DNA of 64,000 bases from Agrobacterium tumefaciens str. B6 (lineage in GTDB: Bacteria > Pseudomonadota > Alphaproteobacteria > Rhizobiales > Rhizobiaceae): contig NZ_LMVK01000034.1 of NCBI RefSeq assembly GCF_001541315.1, positions 62,001-126,000 of the forward strand, in the 5' to 3' direction. Below, one piece after another: positions 26,612 through 34,307 of the stretch. A model generated the notes under the pieces. That model was not told the DNA's origin, did no database searches, and worked only from the letters and a program-made list of their open reading frames with translations. Numbering within the stretch: the stretch's first letter is position 1; the number at the start of each line of letters is the position of its first letter. The position numbers were made by a program, and so were the translations under genes.

Positions 26612-26684
26612 CCGGTGAGGTGACAGGCGCAAGCGATTCAAAAACCATGAAATTGCTTCTACTTGGCATTTTGTGGCCATGTCG

Positions 26685-26803
26685 CCCCATCACCCCGGAC
26701 TGGATCCGGGGTCCAGCGCGATCAAGTCTTTGATCGCAAAAGACTCTTTTTACGGCGCAGGCGCGGCGTGGCTGGATGCCGGGTCAAGCCCGGTATGACG
26801 GGG
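26685..26803. repeat. Two-palindrome mosaic element (RIME-like)
   Basis: Two palindromes, CCCCGGACTGGATCCGGGG (left, within 26685-26717) and CCGGGTCAAGCCCGG (right, within 26771-26803), form inverted versions of one module: each runs CCCC-RTCA-stem-CCAGC in opposite directions. The roughly 119-base size and two large palindromes agree with the rhizobial intergenic mosaic element RIME1. It lies between the HugZ-like and ridA genes, with no coding potential. The rest of the 26612-26884 gap holds only the ridA terminator. Confidence 0.72.
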
Positions 26804-26827
26804 AGAGTTTTTTGACCCCATCCCATC

Positions 26828-26866
26828 AAAAAAGGCCGGGCTGCAATCCGCAACCCGGCCTTTTCT
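26828..26866 (-). terminator. Intrinsic terminator after ridA
   Basis: On the minus strand AAAAGGCCGGG and CCCGGCCTTTTTT form a GC-rich stem with a T-run, about 20 bases after the ridA stop. Confidence 0.85.
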
Positions 26867-26884
26867 CAGAAATCAAACCGTTGC

Positions 26885-27226
26885 TCAGAGAGCAGCGGTC
26901 ACGATGAACTCGACCTTGTAGTCCGGCGTTGCCAATGGTGCACCGCTGGTGGCGCGGGCCGGCGGGTTTGCCGGGTCGATCCAGCCTTCCCAGACGGCGT
27001 TCATTTCGCCGAAGGTGGACATGTCGGAGAGATAGATGATCGTCTGCAGGATCTTCGACTTGTCGGAACCGGCAGCGGCCAGCAGGCGGTCGACTTCAGC
27101 GAGAGCAGACTTGCTCTGTTCCGTAACGCTCGTGCCTTCGCCAACCTGGCCGGCCAGATAAACGATGTTGCCGTGAACGACGGCGCCGCTCATGCGCTTG
27201 CCCGGCTCGATACGCTTGATGGTCAT
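26885..27226 (-). CDS. RidA/YjgF-family enamine/imine deaminase
   Basis: A protein of 113 residues, shorter than the roughly 128 of E. coli RidA but with the same core. It opens MTIKRIEPGKRMSGAVVHGNIVYLAGQVG and keeps the arginine of the active site in NPPARATSGAP. RidA hydrolyses reactive 2-aminoacrylate released by PLP enzymes. It is probably co-transcribed with nothing but possibly the gene upstream (DUF442), 47 bases away. The length and GQV block suggest one of the Rid2-7 subfamilies rather than archetypal RidA. Confidence 0.85.
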   Translation of the reverse strand: MTIKRIEPGKRMSGAVVHGNIVYLAGQVGEGTSVTEQSKSALAEVDRLLAAAGSDKSKILQTIIYLSDMSTFGEMNAVWEGWIDPANPPARATSGAPLATPDYKVEFIVTAAL

Positions 27227-27272
27227 GAAAAACTCCTGTTGATTGGCATTAAAAATCTAGATGCGCGGAAAA

Positions 27273-27611
27273 TCAGCCGCGCAGGTGATGGGTCTTTTCG
27301 TAGATGGCCGTTGAGCGCGCGCCGGAGCGGCAATAACCAAGCATCGGGCGCTGCAATTCGTCCAGCGCATCCACCATGCCCGTAACGGCATCGGCGTCGA
27401 CGCCGTAACGTCCAACCGGCACATGCATGATGGTGAGGCCAAGCTGCTCGGCACGCTCGGCAATATCGGCAAAAAGCGGCTGGCCCTCTTCTTCGCCGTC
27501 AGGGCGGTGGCAGACAATCGACTTGAAGCCGAGCGCCTTGATCTCGTCCAGATCAGCAACGCTGATCTGTCCCGTTACCGAATATTCGTCGTCTATGCGC
27601 CTGATATCCAT
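27273..27611 (-). CDS. DUF442 / TIGR01244 rhodanese-phosphatase-like protein
   Basis: A small cytosolic protein of 112 residues with a protein-tyrosine-phosphatase-like fold. LDEIKALGFKSIVCHRPDGEEEGQP is the family's N-terminal signature, and GYCRSGARST holds the reactive cysteine. In other genomes this domain is fused to a beta-lactamase-type persulfide dioxygenase (Blh), which links it to sulfide/persulfide handling. The ATG at 27611 is chosen because GGAGG lies 6 bases before it. It lies directly upstream of ridA. Confidence 0.82.
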   Translation of the reverse strand: MDIRRIDDEYSVTGQISVADLDEIKALGFKSIVCHRPDGEEEGQPLFADIAERAEQLGLTIMHVPVGRYGVDADAVTGMVDALDELQRPMLGYCRSGARSTAIYEKTHHLRG

Positions 27612-27727
27612 GTCATACCTCCGCTGAAACCGGCGTCCGCGCCGCTGGCTGTCATCCTTAAATCCGCATCCGATGTAAGCGGTCAAACCCCATGCGTCAA
27701 TGATGCGCGGCCTTCATTCGGTACGGC

Positions 27728-28561
27728 TCAGAGGATGGAAAAGCGCAGGCCGAAGGAACGGCTTTCGCCCGGCTGAAGAATATTGAACTCGCCCGCCGCC
27801 TCAAGCTCGCTACGCCCCACCCAGCGATGCGAAACCGGCTCGATGCCGAGCACATTGGCAGGCTCCTGCTGGTTACGCCACATTTGCAGATAGGGCAGCG
27901 TCTCCGTGCGAAAACGCACGGTCAGCGTCTTCCCGCCGATGGCCGCAATCGGGCCAAGCTTCAATTCCGCCCATTCGTCCTTGCCGGCGGAAACACAGAA
28001 AACATTGCCCGGCTCCTCGCCAAAACGCCAGCCATGGCCGCCGCCCTCCAGCATCGCGCCTTCGAGCCGCACGGCATCATCAAACAGGCGGGCGCCGACA
28101 TTCATGTGATACATCAGGAACACCGGGATCGGCCGCTCGGACGTATTGACGATCCTGTCATCAAGGCTGACTTCACCGCTTTCGCCATCGATGCTCCATG
28201 TCCGTTCCAGCAGCGCTGTGCCGCCATCGGCAAGCTTCACGGGAACCTCGACACGCGCCAGCGCATTGGACTCTTGAACATCGAAGACGATGATCGTCGC
28301 GGGATGCGAGGAGAAGGAGCCATGCAGCGGATATCGACGCCCCTCACCGTCGCCATCGATCGGTTCGGGATGGCGGATATGGTCGGGACCGCAGGTGAAC
28401 AGAAAGCCTTCCAGCGAATGGTCGATACGCGCATCGCCATCATCGGGAATGGCGCGGCCGGGCGCGATATCAATGCCATCGACGACGCAGGCGCCGATAT
28501 CGAAAACGGAGGTTTCATCGAGGAAAATGCGTGGCGACCTGCCAGCCTGAAACGAACGCAA
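27728..28561 (-). CDS. DUF4432 / aldose-1-epimerase-like protein
   Basis: A 277-residue protein of the galactose-mutarotase-like superfamily. It has FLFTCGPDHIRHPEP and RYPLHGSFSSHPA blocks (histidines in the sugar site), a central MYHMNVGARLFDD and a C-terminal LGIEPVSHRWVGRSELE. These match DUF4432 proteins, which often lie in sugar-acid catabolic clusters. No such cluster adjoins it, and the substrate is unknown. It is probably a single gene. Confidence 0.75.
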   Translation of the reverse strand: MRSFQAGRSPRIFLDETSVFDIGACVVDGIDIAPGRAIPDDGDARIDHSLEGFLFTCGPDHIRHPEPIDGDGEGRRYPLHGSFSSHPATIIVFDVQESNALARVEVPVKLADGGTALLERTWSIDGESGEVSLDDRIVNTSERPIPVFLMYHMNVGARLFDDAVRLEGAMLEGGGHGWRFGEEPGNVFCVSAGKDEWAELKLGPIAAIGGKTLTVRFRTETLPYLQMWRNQQEPANVLGIEPVSHRWVGRSELEAAGEFNILQPGESRSFGLRFSIL

Positions 28562-28716
28562 GATAACCTCCCTGTGGCACTAAAAACGCATGGTTCACGG
28601 AAACGCTACTAACCGTGACGGAAATTAAGATTGCATTAACCGCGAATTCACCTTTTTCACAATAGGGTCAAGATTGCGGTGTGTTTATCGGTGAACAAGC
28701 AAGGGATAGCAGAATC

Positions 28717-30108
28717 GTGAAACAGTTTCTTAACGCAGCTCTGGGTCTGACGGTCGCGCTGGTGGCGGTTTTCGCCCCGCTGCAGGCTGGTGCGCAGCAG
28801 CGTTATGGCGACCAACAGCAGACAATGCTGGTCACTCCGGACGGTCGTGTGCTCGACTTCATGCCGGAGCGCGGTGATATCGTCATCAGCCGTGATGCGA
28901 TGGGTCGCACGGTGTTTTACGACCAGTACGGCAATCTCCTGGCCACCGAAATGCCCTCCGGTTATCAGCAGCGTCAGCAGGCACGCCAGCGCGACACCAC
29001 CTATTATCCGCCCGCCCCCGGCGGCCAGTATCGCGAGCCGCAGCGCGACTATGGCTATCAGGACAATGGCAGCGTGCGCGATTACCGCGAATATCGCGGC
29101 GACGGCTCCGACGACAATTTCTATACCGGTTCCGTTCCCGCGCCCGGCGCGGTTGAAAGCGGCCCACTCGGTCAACCGATGCCCGGCGAGAGCACCACGG
29201 CCGCCGTTCCGCAGCCGGATCACCTGATTGAGCGGCATACGCCGGTGACCACACCTGTCAACCGCTCGCGTCAGGAAATCGTCGCGCTGCAGACCTTCCT
29301 CGATCGCGAGGGCATCTCGCCCGGCGTCATCGACGGCAAGATGGGCGACAACGTCAACAAGGCGATTGCCGCCTGGCAGGACATGACCGGCGAAAAGCTC
29401 GATCCGAACAACTCCGATGATATTCTGGAGCGGCTGCGCGCCTCCGGCGGCATGCCGATCGTGGATTATACGATTACCGCCGCCGACGCCGCCGGTCCCT
29501 ATGTCGCCTCCATTCCGGACGACTATGCCGCAAAATCACAATTGCCGGCCCTCTCCTTCACCTCCACGTCCGAGGCGCTGGCCGAACGCTTCCACATGGA
29601 TGAGAACTACCTGAAGGAACTGAACCCCGGCATCGATTTCTCCGTGCCCGGCACCATCATCAAGGTGGTCAATCCGGGTGAGACGAAGAAGGGGCAGGTC
29701 GCCCGTATCGTTGCACACAAGGGCATCAAACAGGTCTTCGCTTATGGTCAGGACGGCAATCTGATCGCCGCCTATCCCGCCACCATCGGCTCCACGGATA
29801 CGCCGTCGCCGAGCGGCACGCATACGGTGGAGCGCATCGCGCTCAATCCGGGCTACACCTATAATCCGAAGATCAACTTCAAGCAGGGCCAGAACGACAA
29901 GATCCTGCAGATCCCGCCGGGTCCGAACGGCCCGGTCGGCACGGTCTGGATTGCCCTGTCGAAGCCGACCTACGGCATTCACGGCACGCCGGAACCGTCC
30001 AAGATCGGCAAGACCAACAGCCACGGCTGTATCCGCCTGACCAACTGGGATGCGACCGAACTGGCGAAAATGGTCCGTCCCGGCGTGGTGGTCGAATTCG
30101 CGGAATAG
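28717..30108 (+). CDS. L,D-transpeptidase (YkuD/ErfK family) with PG-binding domain
   Basis: A secreted protein of 463 residues from the GTG at 28717 (a GTG at 28681 would add 12 residues before the signal peptide). The signal peptide ends near QAGA. A Gln/Tyr/Arg-rich linker (about 30-150) precedes a peptidoglycan-binding domain (about 180-235) and the YkuD domain (about 335-463). The latter has HGTPEPSKIGKTNSHGCIRLTNWDA, in which the catalytic cysteine lies in SHGCIR. It would make 3-3 crosslinks, the main crosslink type in Agrobacterium peptidoglycan, or attach proteins to the wall. A strong terminator follows. Confidence 0.9.
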   Translation: MKQFLNAALGLTVALVAVFAPLQAGAQQRYGDQQQTMLVTPDGRVLDFMPERGDIVISRDAMGRTVFYDQYGNLLATEMPSGYQQRQQARQRDTTYYPPAPGGQYREPQRDYGYQDNGSVRDYREYRGDGSDDNFYTGSVPAPGAVESGPLGQPMPGESTTAAVPQPDHLIERHTPVTTPVNRSRQEIVALQTFLDREGISPGVIDGKMGDNVNKAIAAWQDMTGEKLDPNNSDDILERLRASGGMPIVDYTITAADAAGPYVASIPDDYAAKSQLPALSFTSTSEALAERFHMDENYLKELNPGIDFSVPGTIIKVVNPGETKKGQVARIVAHKGIKQVFAYGQDGNLIAAYPATIGSTDTPSPSGTHTVERIALNPGYTYNPKINFKQGQNDKILQIPPGPNGPVGTVWIALSKPTYGIHGTPEPSKIGKTNSHGCIRLTNWDATELAKMVRPGVVVEFAE

Positions 30109-30128
30109 ATTGACTGGAACAAAAAAAG

Positions 30129-30163
30129 AAAAAGCCCGGCGGTTTGGTCCGCCGGGCTTTTTT
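30129..30163. terminator. Bidirectional intrinsic terminator
   Basis: AAAAAGCCCGGCGG and CCGCCGGGCTTTTTT form a 14-bp stem between the L,D-transpeptidase gene and the convergent MFS gene. Confidence 0.88.
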
Positions 30164-30176
30164 CGTTGATGGAGTT

Positions 30177-31385
30177 TCAGTCGCGCTTTTCCGTCAGGAA
30201 ATATAGAAGGGCCGCCACCGGCAAGGCGAAGCCGATCCACGAGGCGGCCTGCCATTCGCCGACAGCATAGGCCCAGCCGCCCACGGCGGAACCGATCGCA
30301 CCGCCCATGAAGAACGTCGCCATGTAGATGCCGTTCAGGCGGCTGCGGAATTCCGCTCCGAGCGTAAAGATCGCCCGCTGGCCGAGCACCAGATTGGTGG
30401 TGACGCCGAAATCCAGAACGATGGCAGCGACGACCAGAATGGCGAGCGCCAGATGTGAGCCTTCAGGCGCCAGATGGGTGACGGCGAAGGAGAGCGCCAC
30501 CGCCACCAGTGCAAAGAAGGTGGCCGCACGCGTCCAGCCGCGATCGGCCATCCGCCCGGCGATTGGCGCGGCCACGGTGCCGGCCGCACCGGCCAGTGCA
30601 AAGAGCGCAATCTCACCCTGGCTCAGATTAAAATGCGGTCCGCTCAGATAAAGCGGCGTCGTGGTCCAGAACAGGCTGAAAGCCGCAAACAGGAAGGCAT
30701 GATAGATCGCCCGCCGCCGCAGGATCGGCGTGTGAAGCGCCAGCCGGCCCATCGAGGCCATCAAGGCCCCATAGCTCAGCCGCGCATCGGGCATGCGGGT
30801 GGGCAGAAGCCGGAAAAGCACCACGGCAAGAAGCGCCATGACTGCCGCAGATGTCAGAAAAACACCGCGCCATGACACCACTTCCGACAGGAGGCTGGAT
30901 ACCGGCCGCGCCAGCATGATGCCGGCCATCAGCCCGCTCATGACATTGCCGACGACCCTGCCGCGAATGGCGTGCGGCGCCATATGGGCGGCATAGGGAA
31001 CGATGACCTGTACCGCGACCGAACTGACGCCGACGAGAAAGGCCGCAATCAGAAACGGGGCCGCATGCGGCGCGAATGCCGCTCCCACAAGGGAAAGCAC
31101 CGCCATCGCGACGGAACTGACGACCAGCTTGCGGTTTTCAACGAGATCGCCAAGTGGCACGACAAACAGCAGACCGATACCGTAACCGATCTGAGTCAGG
31201 GTTACGATAAGGCCGGTAGCGCCGGCGGAAAGACCAAGTTCCGCCCCGATAATGCCGGCAAGCGGCTGGCCATAATAAAGGTTGGCGGCAATCAGTCCGC
31301 AGGCTGTCGCCAGCAAGAAAGTCAAAGCCGGGGAAATGGATGTTGCCTCAACATCATCCCCTTCAATTACACGCGTCGTCATCAT
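30177..31385 (-). CDS. MFS efflux transporter (DHA1-like)
   Basis: About 402 residues with 12 predicted membrane helices. The loop between helices 2 and 3 has VVPLGDLVENRKLVV, a form of the MFS motif A (G-x3-D-x3-R-K). Helix 1 begins after a short polar N-terminus. This is the pattern of proton-driven drug or metabolite exporters. The ATG/ATG start (31385/31382) follows GGAG, so the extra TTG start is rejected. A TetR-type palindrome (31398-31413) sits just upstream, and the TetR gene is next, so regulated efflux is likely. The substrate is unknown. Confidence 0.87.
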   Translation of the reverse strand: MMTTRVIEGDDVEATSISPALTFLLATACGLIAANLYYGQPLAGIIGAELGLSAGATGLIVTLTQIGYGIGLLFVVPLGDLVENRKLVVSSVAMAVLSLVGAAFAPHAAPFLIAAFLVGVSSVAVQVIVPYAAHMAPHAIRGRVVGNVMSGLMAGIMLARPVSSLLSEVVSWRGVFLTSAAVMALLAVVLFRLLPTRMPDARLSYGALMASMGRLALHTPILRRRAIYHAFLFAAFSLFWTTTPLYLSGPHFNLSQGEIALFALAGAAGTVAAPIAGRMADRGWTRAATFFALVAVALSFAVTHLAPEGSHLALAILVVAAIVLDFGVTTNLVLGQRAIFTLGAEFRSRLNGIYMATFFMGGAIGSAVGGWAYAVGEWQAASWIGFALPVAALLYFLTEKRD

Positions 31386-31397
31386 TTTCTCCAATAT

Positions 31398-31413
31398 GGA
31401 AACAATCGTTTCC
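31398..31413. promoter_or_regulatory. TetR-type operator at the MFS gene
   Basis: GGAAACAATCGTTTCC: arms of six bases with a 4-base centre, starting 13 bases before the MFS start. The same sequence, with two differences, occurs just before the TetR gene at 32066-32081. Confidence 0.75.
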
Positions 31414-31429
31414 TAAATAATCACAAAAA

Positions 31430-32053
31430 TCAATCGGCAAGCTTCATGGCGATATCCACCACGGCCACCATGTCTTTGAGGCTGCGCCCCGTCTTTCCCA
31501 CCACGCGCATGCCGTACATCATGCACAACATCGCCCGGGCGAGATCATCGGGATCAGCCTTTGAACGCACGGAACCATCCTTCTGCCCGTCGGCAACGAG
31601 ACGGGCGACAATGCGCTCTCTCGCCTTCACGGCCCGCTCGACCACAACTGCAATGTCGTCGTCCAGGGCCGCCAGATCGGCAGCAGCACCAACCACCAGA
31701 CATCCATCAGAACCGACACCGCCATGCGACCGTTCAGCATAGAACATCAGGCCTGCCCTAAGACGCTCGTAACCGGTATCGAAACCGGCCACCGCTGCCT
31801 CGAAACGCTCGGTCTGTACGATCCTGTAGCGCTCCATCGTGGCGATGAACACGGCCTTCTTGTCCTTGAAGGCCTTGTAAAGACTGCCCTGCGCCAGTTC
31901 CATCGCATCGGTGAGATCGCCAACGGAGGTGGCGTGGTAACCGCGTCTGGAAAAGACACCGATCGCGCCATCAAGCGCATGATCGAGATCGAACTCGCGT
32001 GGCCTGCCGCGATGGCGCTGTTCCTGAGAATTGGGTTGGGCGATATTGGTCAT
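31430..32053 (-). CDS. TetR/AcrR-family repressor of the adjacent MFS pump
   Basis: A protein of 207 residues. The N-terminal HTH (about 20-65) reads ALDGAIGVFSRRGYHATSVGDLTDAMELAQGSLYKAFKDKKAVF (described in part), with GSLYKAFKDK as the recognition helix. The rest is an all-helical ligand domain. The start at 32053 is chosen because a codon further upstream (32083) would place the operator 32066-32081 inside the coding region. It lies immediately upstream of the MFS gene on the same strand. It should repress both until an inducer binds. Confidence 0.87.
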   Translation of the reverse strand: MTNIAQPNSQEQRHRGRPREFDLDHALDGAIGVFSRRGYHATSVGDLTDAMELAQGSLYKAFKDKKAVFIATMERYRIVQTERFEAAVAGFDTGYERLRAGLMFYAERSHGGVGSDGCLVVGAAADLAALDDDIAVVVERAVKARERIVARLVADGQKDGSVRSKADPDDLARAMLCMMYGMRVVGKTGRSLKDMVAVVDIAMKLAD

Positions 32054-32065
32054 GGCCGCAATATA

Positions 32066-32081
32066 GGAAACGATCATTTCC
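32066..32081. promoter_or_regulatory. TetR-type operator at the regulator gene
   Basis: GGAAACGATCATTTCC, 13 bases before the chosen start of the TetR gene. It differs from the MFS operator (31398-31413) at two of 16 positions. The equal distance from each start codon supports a real operator pair. Confidence 0.72.
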
Positions 32082-32114
32082 AAATCAAGCAGATAATTTG
32101 TCGCCTGCGCCCGG

Positions 32115-32669
32115 TTAGTCGGATGAAGCCGGGCGTCTCGCTATTTCCCGATACAACGCCTCGGCAGAAACGCCTATTTCAGCTGCGAGGCCCTTCCATT
32201 GACCCTTGGGCGGAAGCCTGCCTTCGTTGACGGTGATCCATGCATCGAGCCGCGCACTGACCGAGCGCAGCGCCAATATTTCCGCACGCGTTCTGACATT
32301 TTTCAGCTCGCCGGAAATATGGCTTATCCATTCCAGCGCGAATGCTGGCTCGCGTTCAAGCAATTGCCGCAGCGTGCCGATTGGCACGAACAATGCGCGC
32401 CCTGCCGTCATCGCAATGGCGTCGCAGTGATATTGCTGCGAGAAGACCGAGGCTTGGGCAAGAATCGCCAGGGGCCCCGCGCGCTGCAACACCGCACTAT
32501 GTCCATCCGCCTGAAACCGCATCAGGTGGACGTAACCCTCGGCGACCAGCGCCAGCATGTGAATGGGGTCGCCCTGATGAAAAAGGTATTCACCTTTTTC
32601 AAAGGATCTGGAGATGGACGCCCTCGGGCGAAGCTGGTCAAAAATCGAACTCGACATGATTTCTATCAT
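32115..32669 (-). CDS. Crp/Fnr-type regulator with shortened HTH
   Basis: A 184-residue protein. Residues about 10-120 form a cyclic-nucleotide-type effector domain (KGEYLFHQGDPIHMLALVAEGYVHLMRFQADG, described in part), with no cysteine cluster for an Fe-S centre. A dimerisation helix follows. The C-terminus has a helix-turn-helix core, LAAEIGVSAEALYREIAR, but stops right after it, so the winged part of the usual 220-240-residue Crp fold is missing. It is divergent from the Spy-like gene with only 58 bases between the starts and probably controls it. The effector is unknown. Confidence 0.78.
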   Translation of the reverse strand: MIEIMSSSIFDQLRPRASISRSFEKGEYLFHQGDPIHMLALVAEGYVHLMRFQADGHSAVLQRAGPLAILAQASVFSQQYHCDAIAMTAGRALFVPIGTLRQLLEREPAFALEWISHISGELKNVRTRAEILALRSVSARLDAWITVNEGRLPPKGQWKGLAAEIGVSAEALYREIARRPASSD

Positions 32670-32727
32670 GTCCGGCAAACCGGCCGGCTGGCAAGCTCAG
32701 GGGATCGCAACAGCTCGGACAGCACCC

Positions 32728-33246
32728 ATGAAATTCACGGTTCCTGTATTCCTCACCGCCCTTATCCCCCTCTCCGCCATGGCGGAAGAGCAGCATCGCC
32801 ACCAGTCTCCCTATGCGGGCCAGCAGAGCCGAACCATCAAAAGCCTGTCGGCCGAGGATATGGCCGAACTGGAACAGGGAGGCGGATGGGGCTTTGCGAA
32901 GGCCGCCGATCTCAACGGCATGCCGGGTCCCTCACATGTCGGAAAGATGGCGACCGAACTGGCGCTGACGGTGGAGCAGAACACCGCCGTCGAGCAGCTG
33001 TTTCAAACCATGCGAAAAGATGCCGCGACAGAAGGCAGGCAAATGATCGCCGGCGAAGCGGCGCTGGATGCGAGCTTCCGTAACGGCGCAATCGATGCGG
33101 ATCAACTGCGCGCGCAGCTCGACCGTATTGAAGAAAGCCGCGCCAGGCTGAGATACATCCACCTTGCCGCTCATCTCGAAACGGTGAAGCTGCTGACCAA
33201 GGAACAGATCGCACGTTACAACAAGCTGCGCGGCTATGCGCCTTGA
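32728..33246 (+). CDS. Periplasmic Spy/CpxP-like protein
   Basis: A protein of 172 residues with a signal peptide (MKFTVPVFLTALIPLSAMA, cleavage near residue 19) and a mostly helical mature part: LSAEDMAELEQGGGWGFAKAADLNG, TVEQNTAVEQLFQTMRKDA and later a helix ending LTKEQIARYNKLRGY. This matches the LTxEQ-type repeats of Spy/CpxP and ZraP-like periplasmic chaperones or metal sensors. The mature N-terminus is His-rich (EEQHRHQSP), a possible metal site. It is divergent from the Crp-like gene. Confidence 0.72.
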   Translation: MKFTVPVFLTALIPLSAMAEEQHRHQSPYAGQQSRTIKSLSAEDMAELEQGGGWGFAKAADLNGMPGPSHVGKMATELALTVEQNTAVEQLFQTMRKDAATEGRQMIAGEAALDASFRNGAIDADQLRAQLDRIEESRARLRYIHLAAHLETVKLLTKEQIARYNKLRGYAP

Positions 33247-33317
33247 CGAGCCGGAGATGTCCTCTGGCCTTAAGCAGGCGGACGGAACCGTCCCTGCGTT
33301 TACGGCAGCTCCGGCTC

Positions 33318-34034
33318 TCAGGCGGCTTTGCGGGCGAAGAGGCGCGCAGGTTGCGTGCCGAGCCGCAGAAGCCATTGCGGCAGAAGGTCGACGACCTCAG
33401 TCGCGAAGGCTTTCGCGTTCTCCACGGCCTTGTCGATATTGCTGACCTTGTCCTTGTCGAGACAGAGAAGCGTGCCGCCATAATCGAAAATATCGCGATA
33501 GGCCGCTCTCTCGACAATCGGCGTATTCAGAACCGATACGTTCTTTTCCGCGAGCAGCATCTTGACGAGAAGCAGGGAGCGTGTCGCCACCATGGCATTG
33601 ACCCGCGTCAGCACGATGGAATGGGCGATCGCCTTGCCCATCTTGCGGTTCAGGAATTCGATATGATCGAGAACCTCGGCAGCGCCGCGCGCATCCATGG
33701 CTGAGCCCTGTACCGGGATCAGCACATGGTCGGAAATACCGAGCGCCATGGTCAGAAGCGGGTTTTTCGCGCCCGGCAGGTCGATAATGAAACAGTCAGT
33801 GTTGGCCTTGTTTTCGCGAATATGGCCCTCGAGCGAGGCCATCGTCACATGCGAAATCACCGAGAGATTTTCGATGTCGCCTGATAATTCGTGCCAGCGG
33901 GAAATCCACAATTGCGGATCGGCATCCAGCACCGTCACACGGTGGCCGCTGCGGGCAAGTTCGGTTGCCAGAAGCAGTACGGCGGTGGTTTTTCCCGCGC
34001 CGCCCTTGGTGTTGGCAAAAGTAATGACAGGCAT
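33318..34034 (-). CDS. Orphan ParA/MinD ATPase, VirC1-like
   Basis: A 238-residue P-loop ATPase with a deviant Walker A, KGGAGKTTA (residues about 10-18), an ADP-like LDADPQ motif and a Walker B in CFIIDLPGAKN. Length and motifs match the ParA subgroup that includes VirC1 of Ti plasmids, which gathers T-strands at the cell pole. No parB or parS-like neighbour is present, so it is not a chromosome partition operon (parAB lies near the origin). It may position another protein complex at the pole or midcell. The surrounding genes are unrelated. Confidence 0.8.
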   Translation of the reverse strand: MPVITFANTKGGAGKTTAVLLLATELARSGHRVTVLDADPQLWISRWHELSGDIENLSVISHVTMASLEGHIRENKANTDCFIIDLPGAKNPLLTMALGISDHVLIPVQGSAMDARGAAEVLDHIEFLNRKMGKAIAHSIVLTRVNAMVATRSLLLVKMLLAEKNVSVLNTPIVERAAYRDIFDYGGTLLCLDKDKVSNIDKAVENAKAFATEVVDLLPQWLLRLGTQPARLFARKAA

Positions 34035-34155
34035 GATATTCCCGATTGATCAGAGCCGTTTCATGCTCATTCACGCACCGAAGCAATTCATGGTGCTTTC
34101 CGTAATCTTAACGAACAGGGTTAATAAAAGGCTAAGAACGGTTATGCCGCGCAAC

Positions 34156-34184
34156 GAAAAGCCCGCGATGGAGTATCGCGGGCT
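34156..34184 (-). terminator. Intrinsic terminator of the Fe-ADH operon
   Basis: On the minus strand AGCCCGCGATA pairs with TATCGCGGGCT (10-bp stem, 4-base loop), followed by TTTT. It lies about 120 bases after the alcohol dehydrogenase stop and would end the five-gene operon. Confidence 0.72.
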
Positions 34185-34307
34185 GTCGATAATTGGCAGC
34201 GTCCTCTTCGGGCTTACATCGCACGGCGTGAAGGCGCGGCATATTTCCTCTCCCCGCTGGGGAGAAGCCTCTCGAGCTCTCACAAGCCTGACGAATAAAG
34301 GCTATCC

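Noticed and set aside
26685..26803. Possible CRISPR or transposon end
   Set aside because: Only two palindromic modules, no spacer array, no terminal repeats with target duplication and no transposase frame.
33318..34034. Chromosomal partition gene parA
   Set aside because: No parB or parS near it; the protein is closer in length and P-loop type to orphan VirC1-like ATPases.
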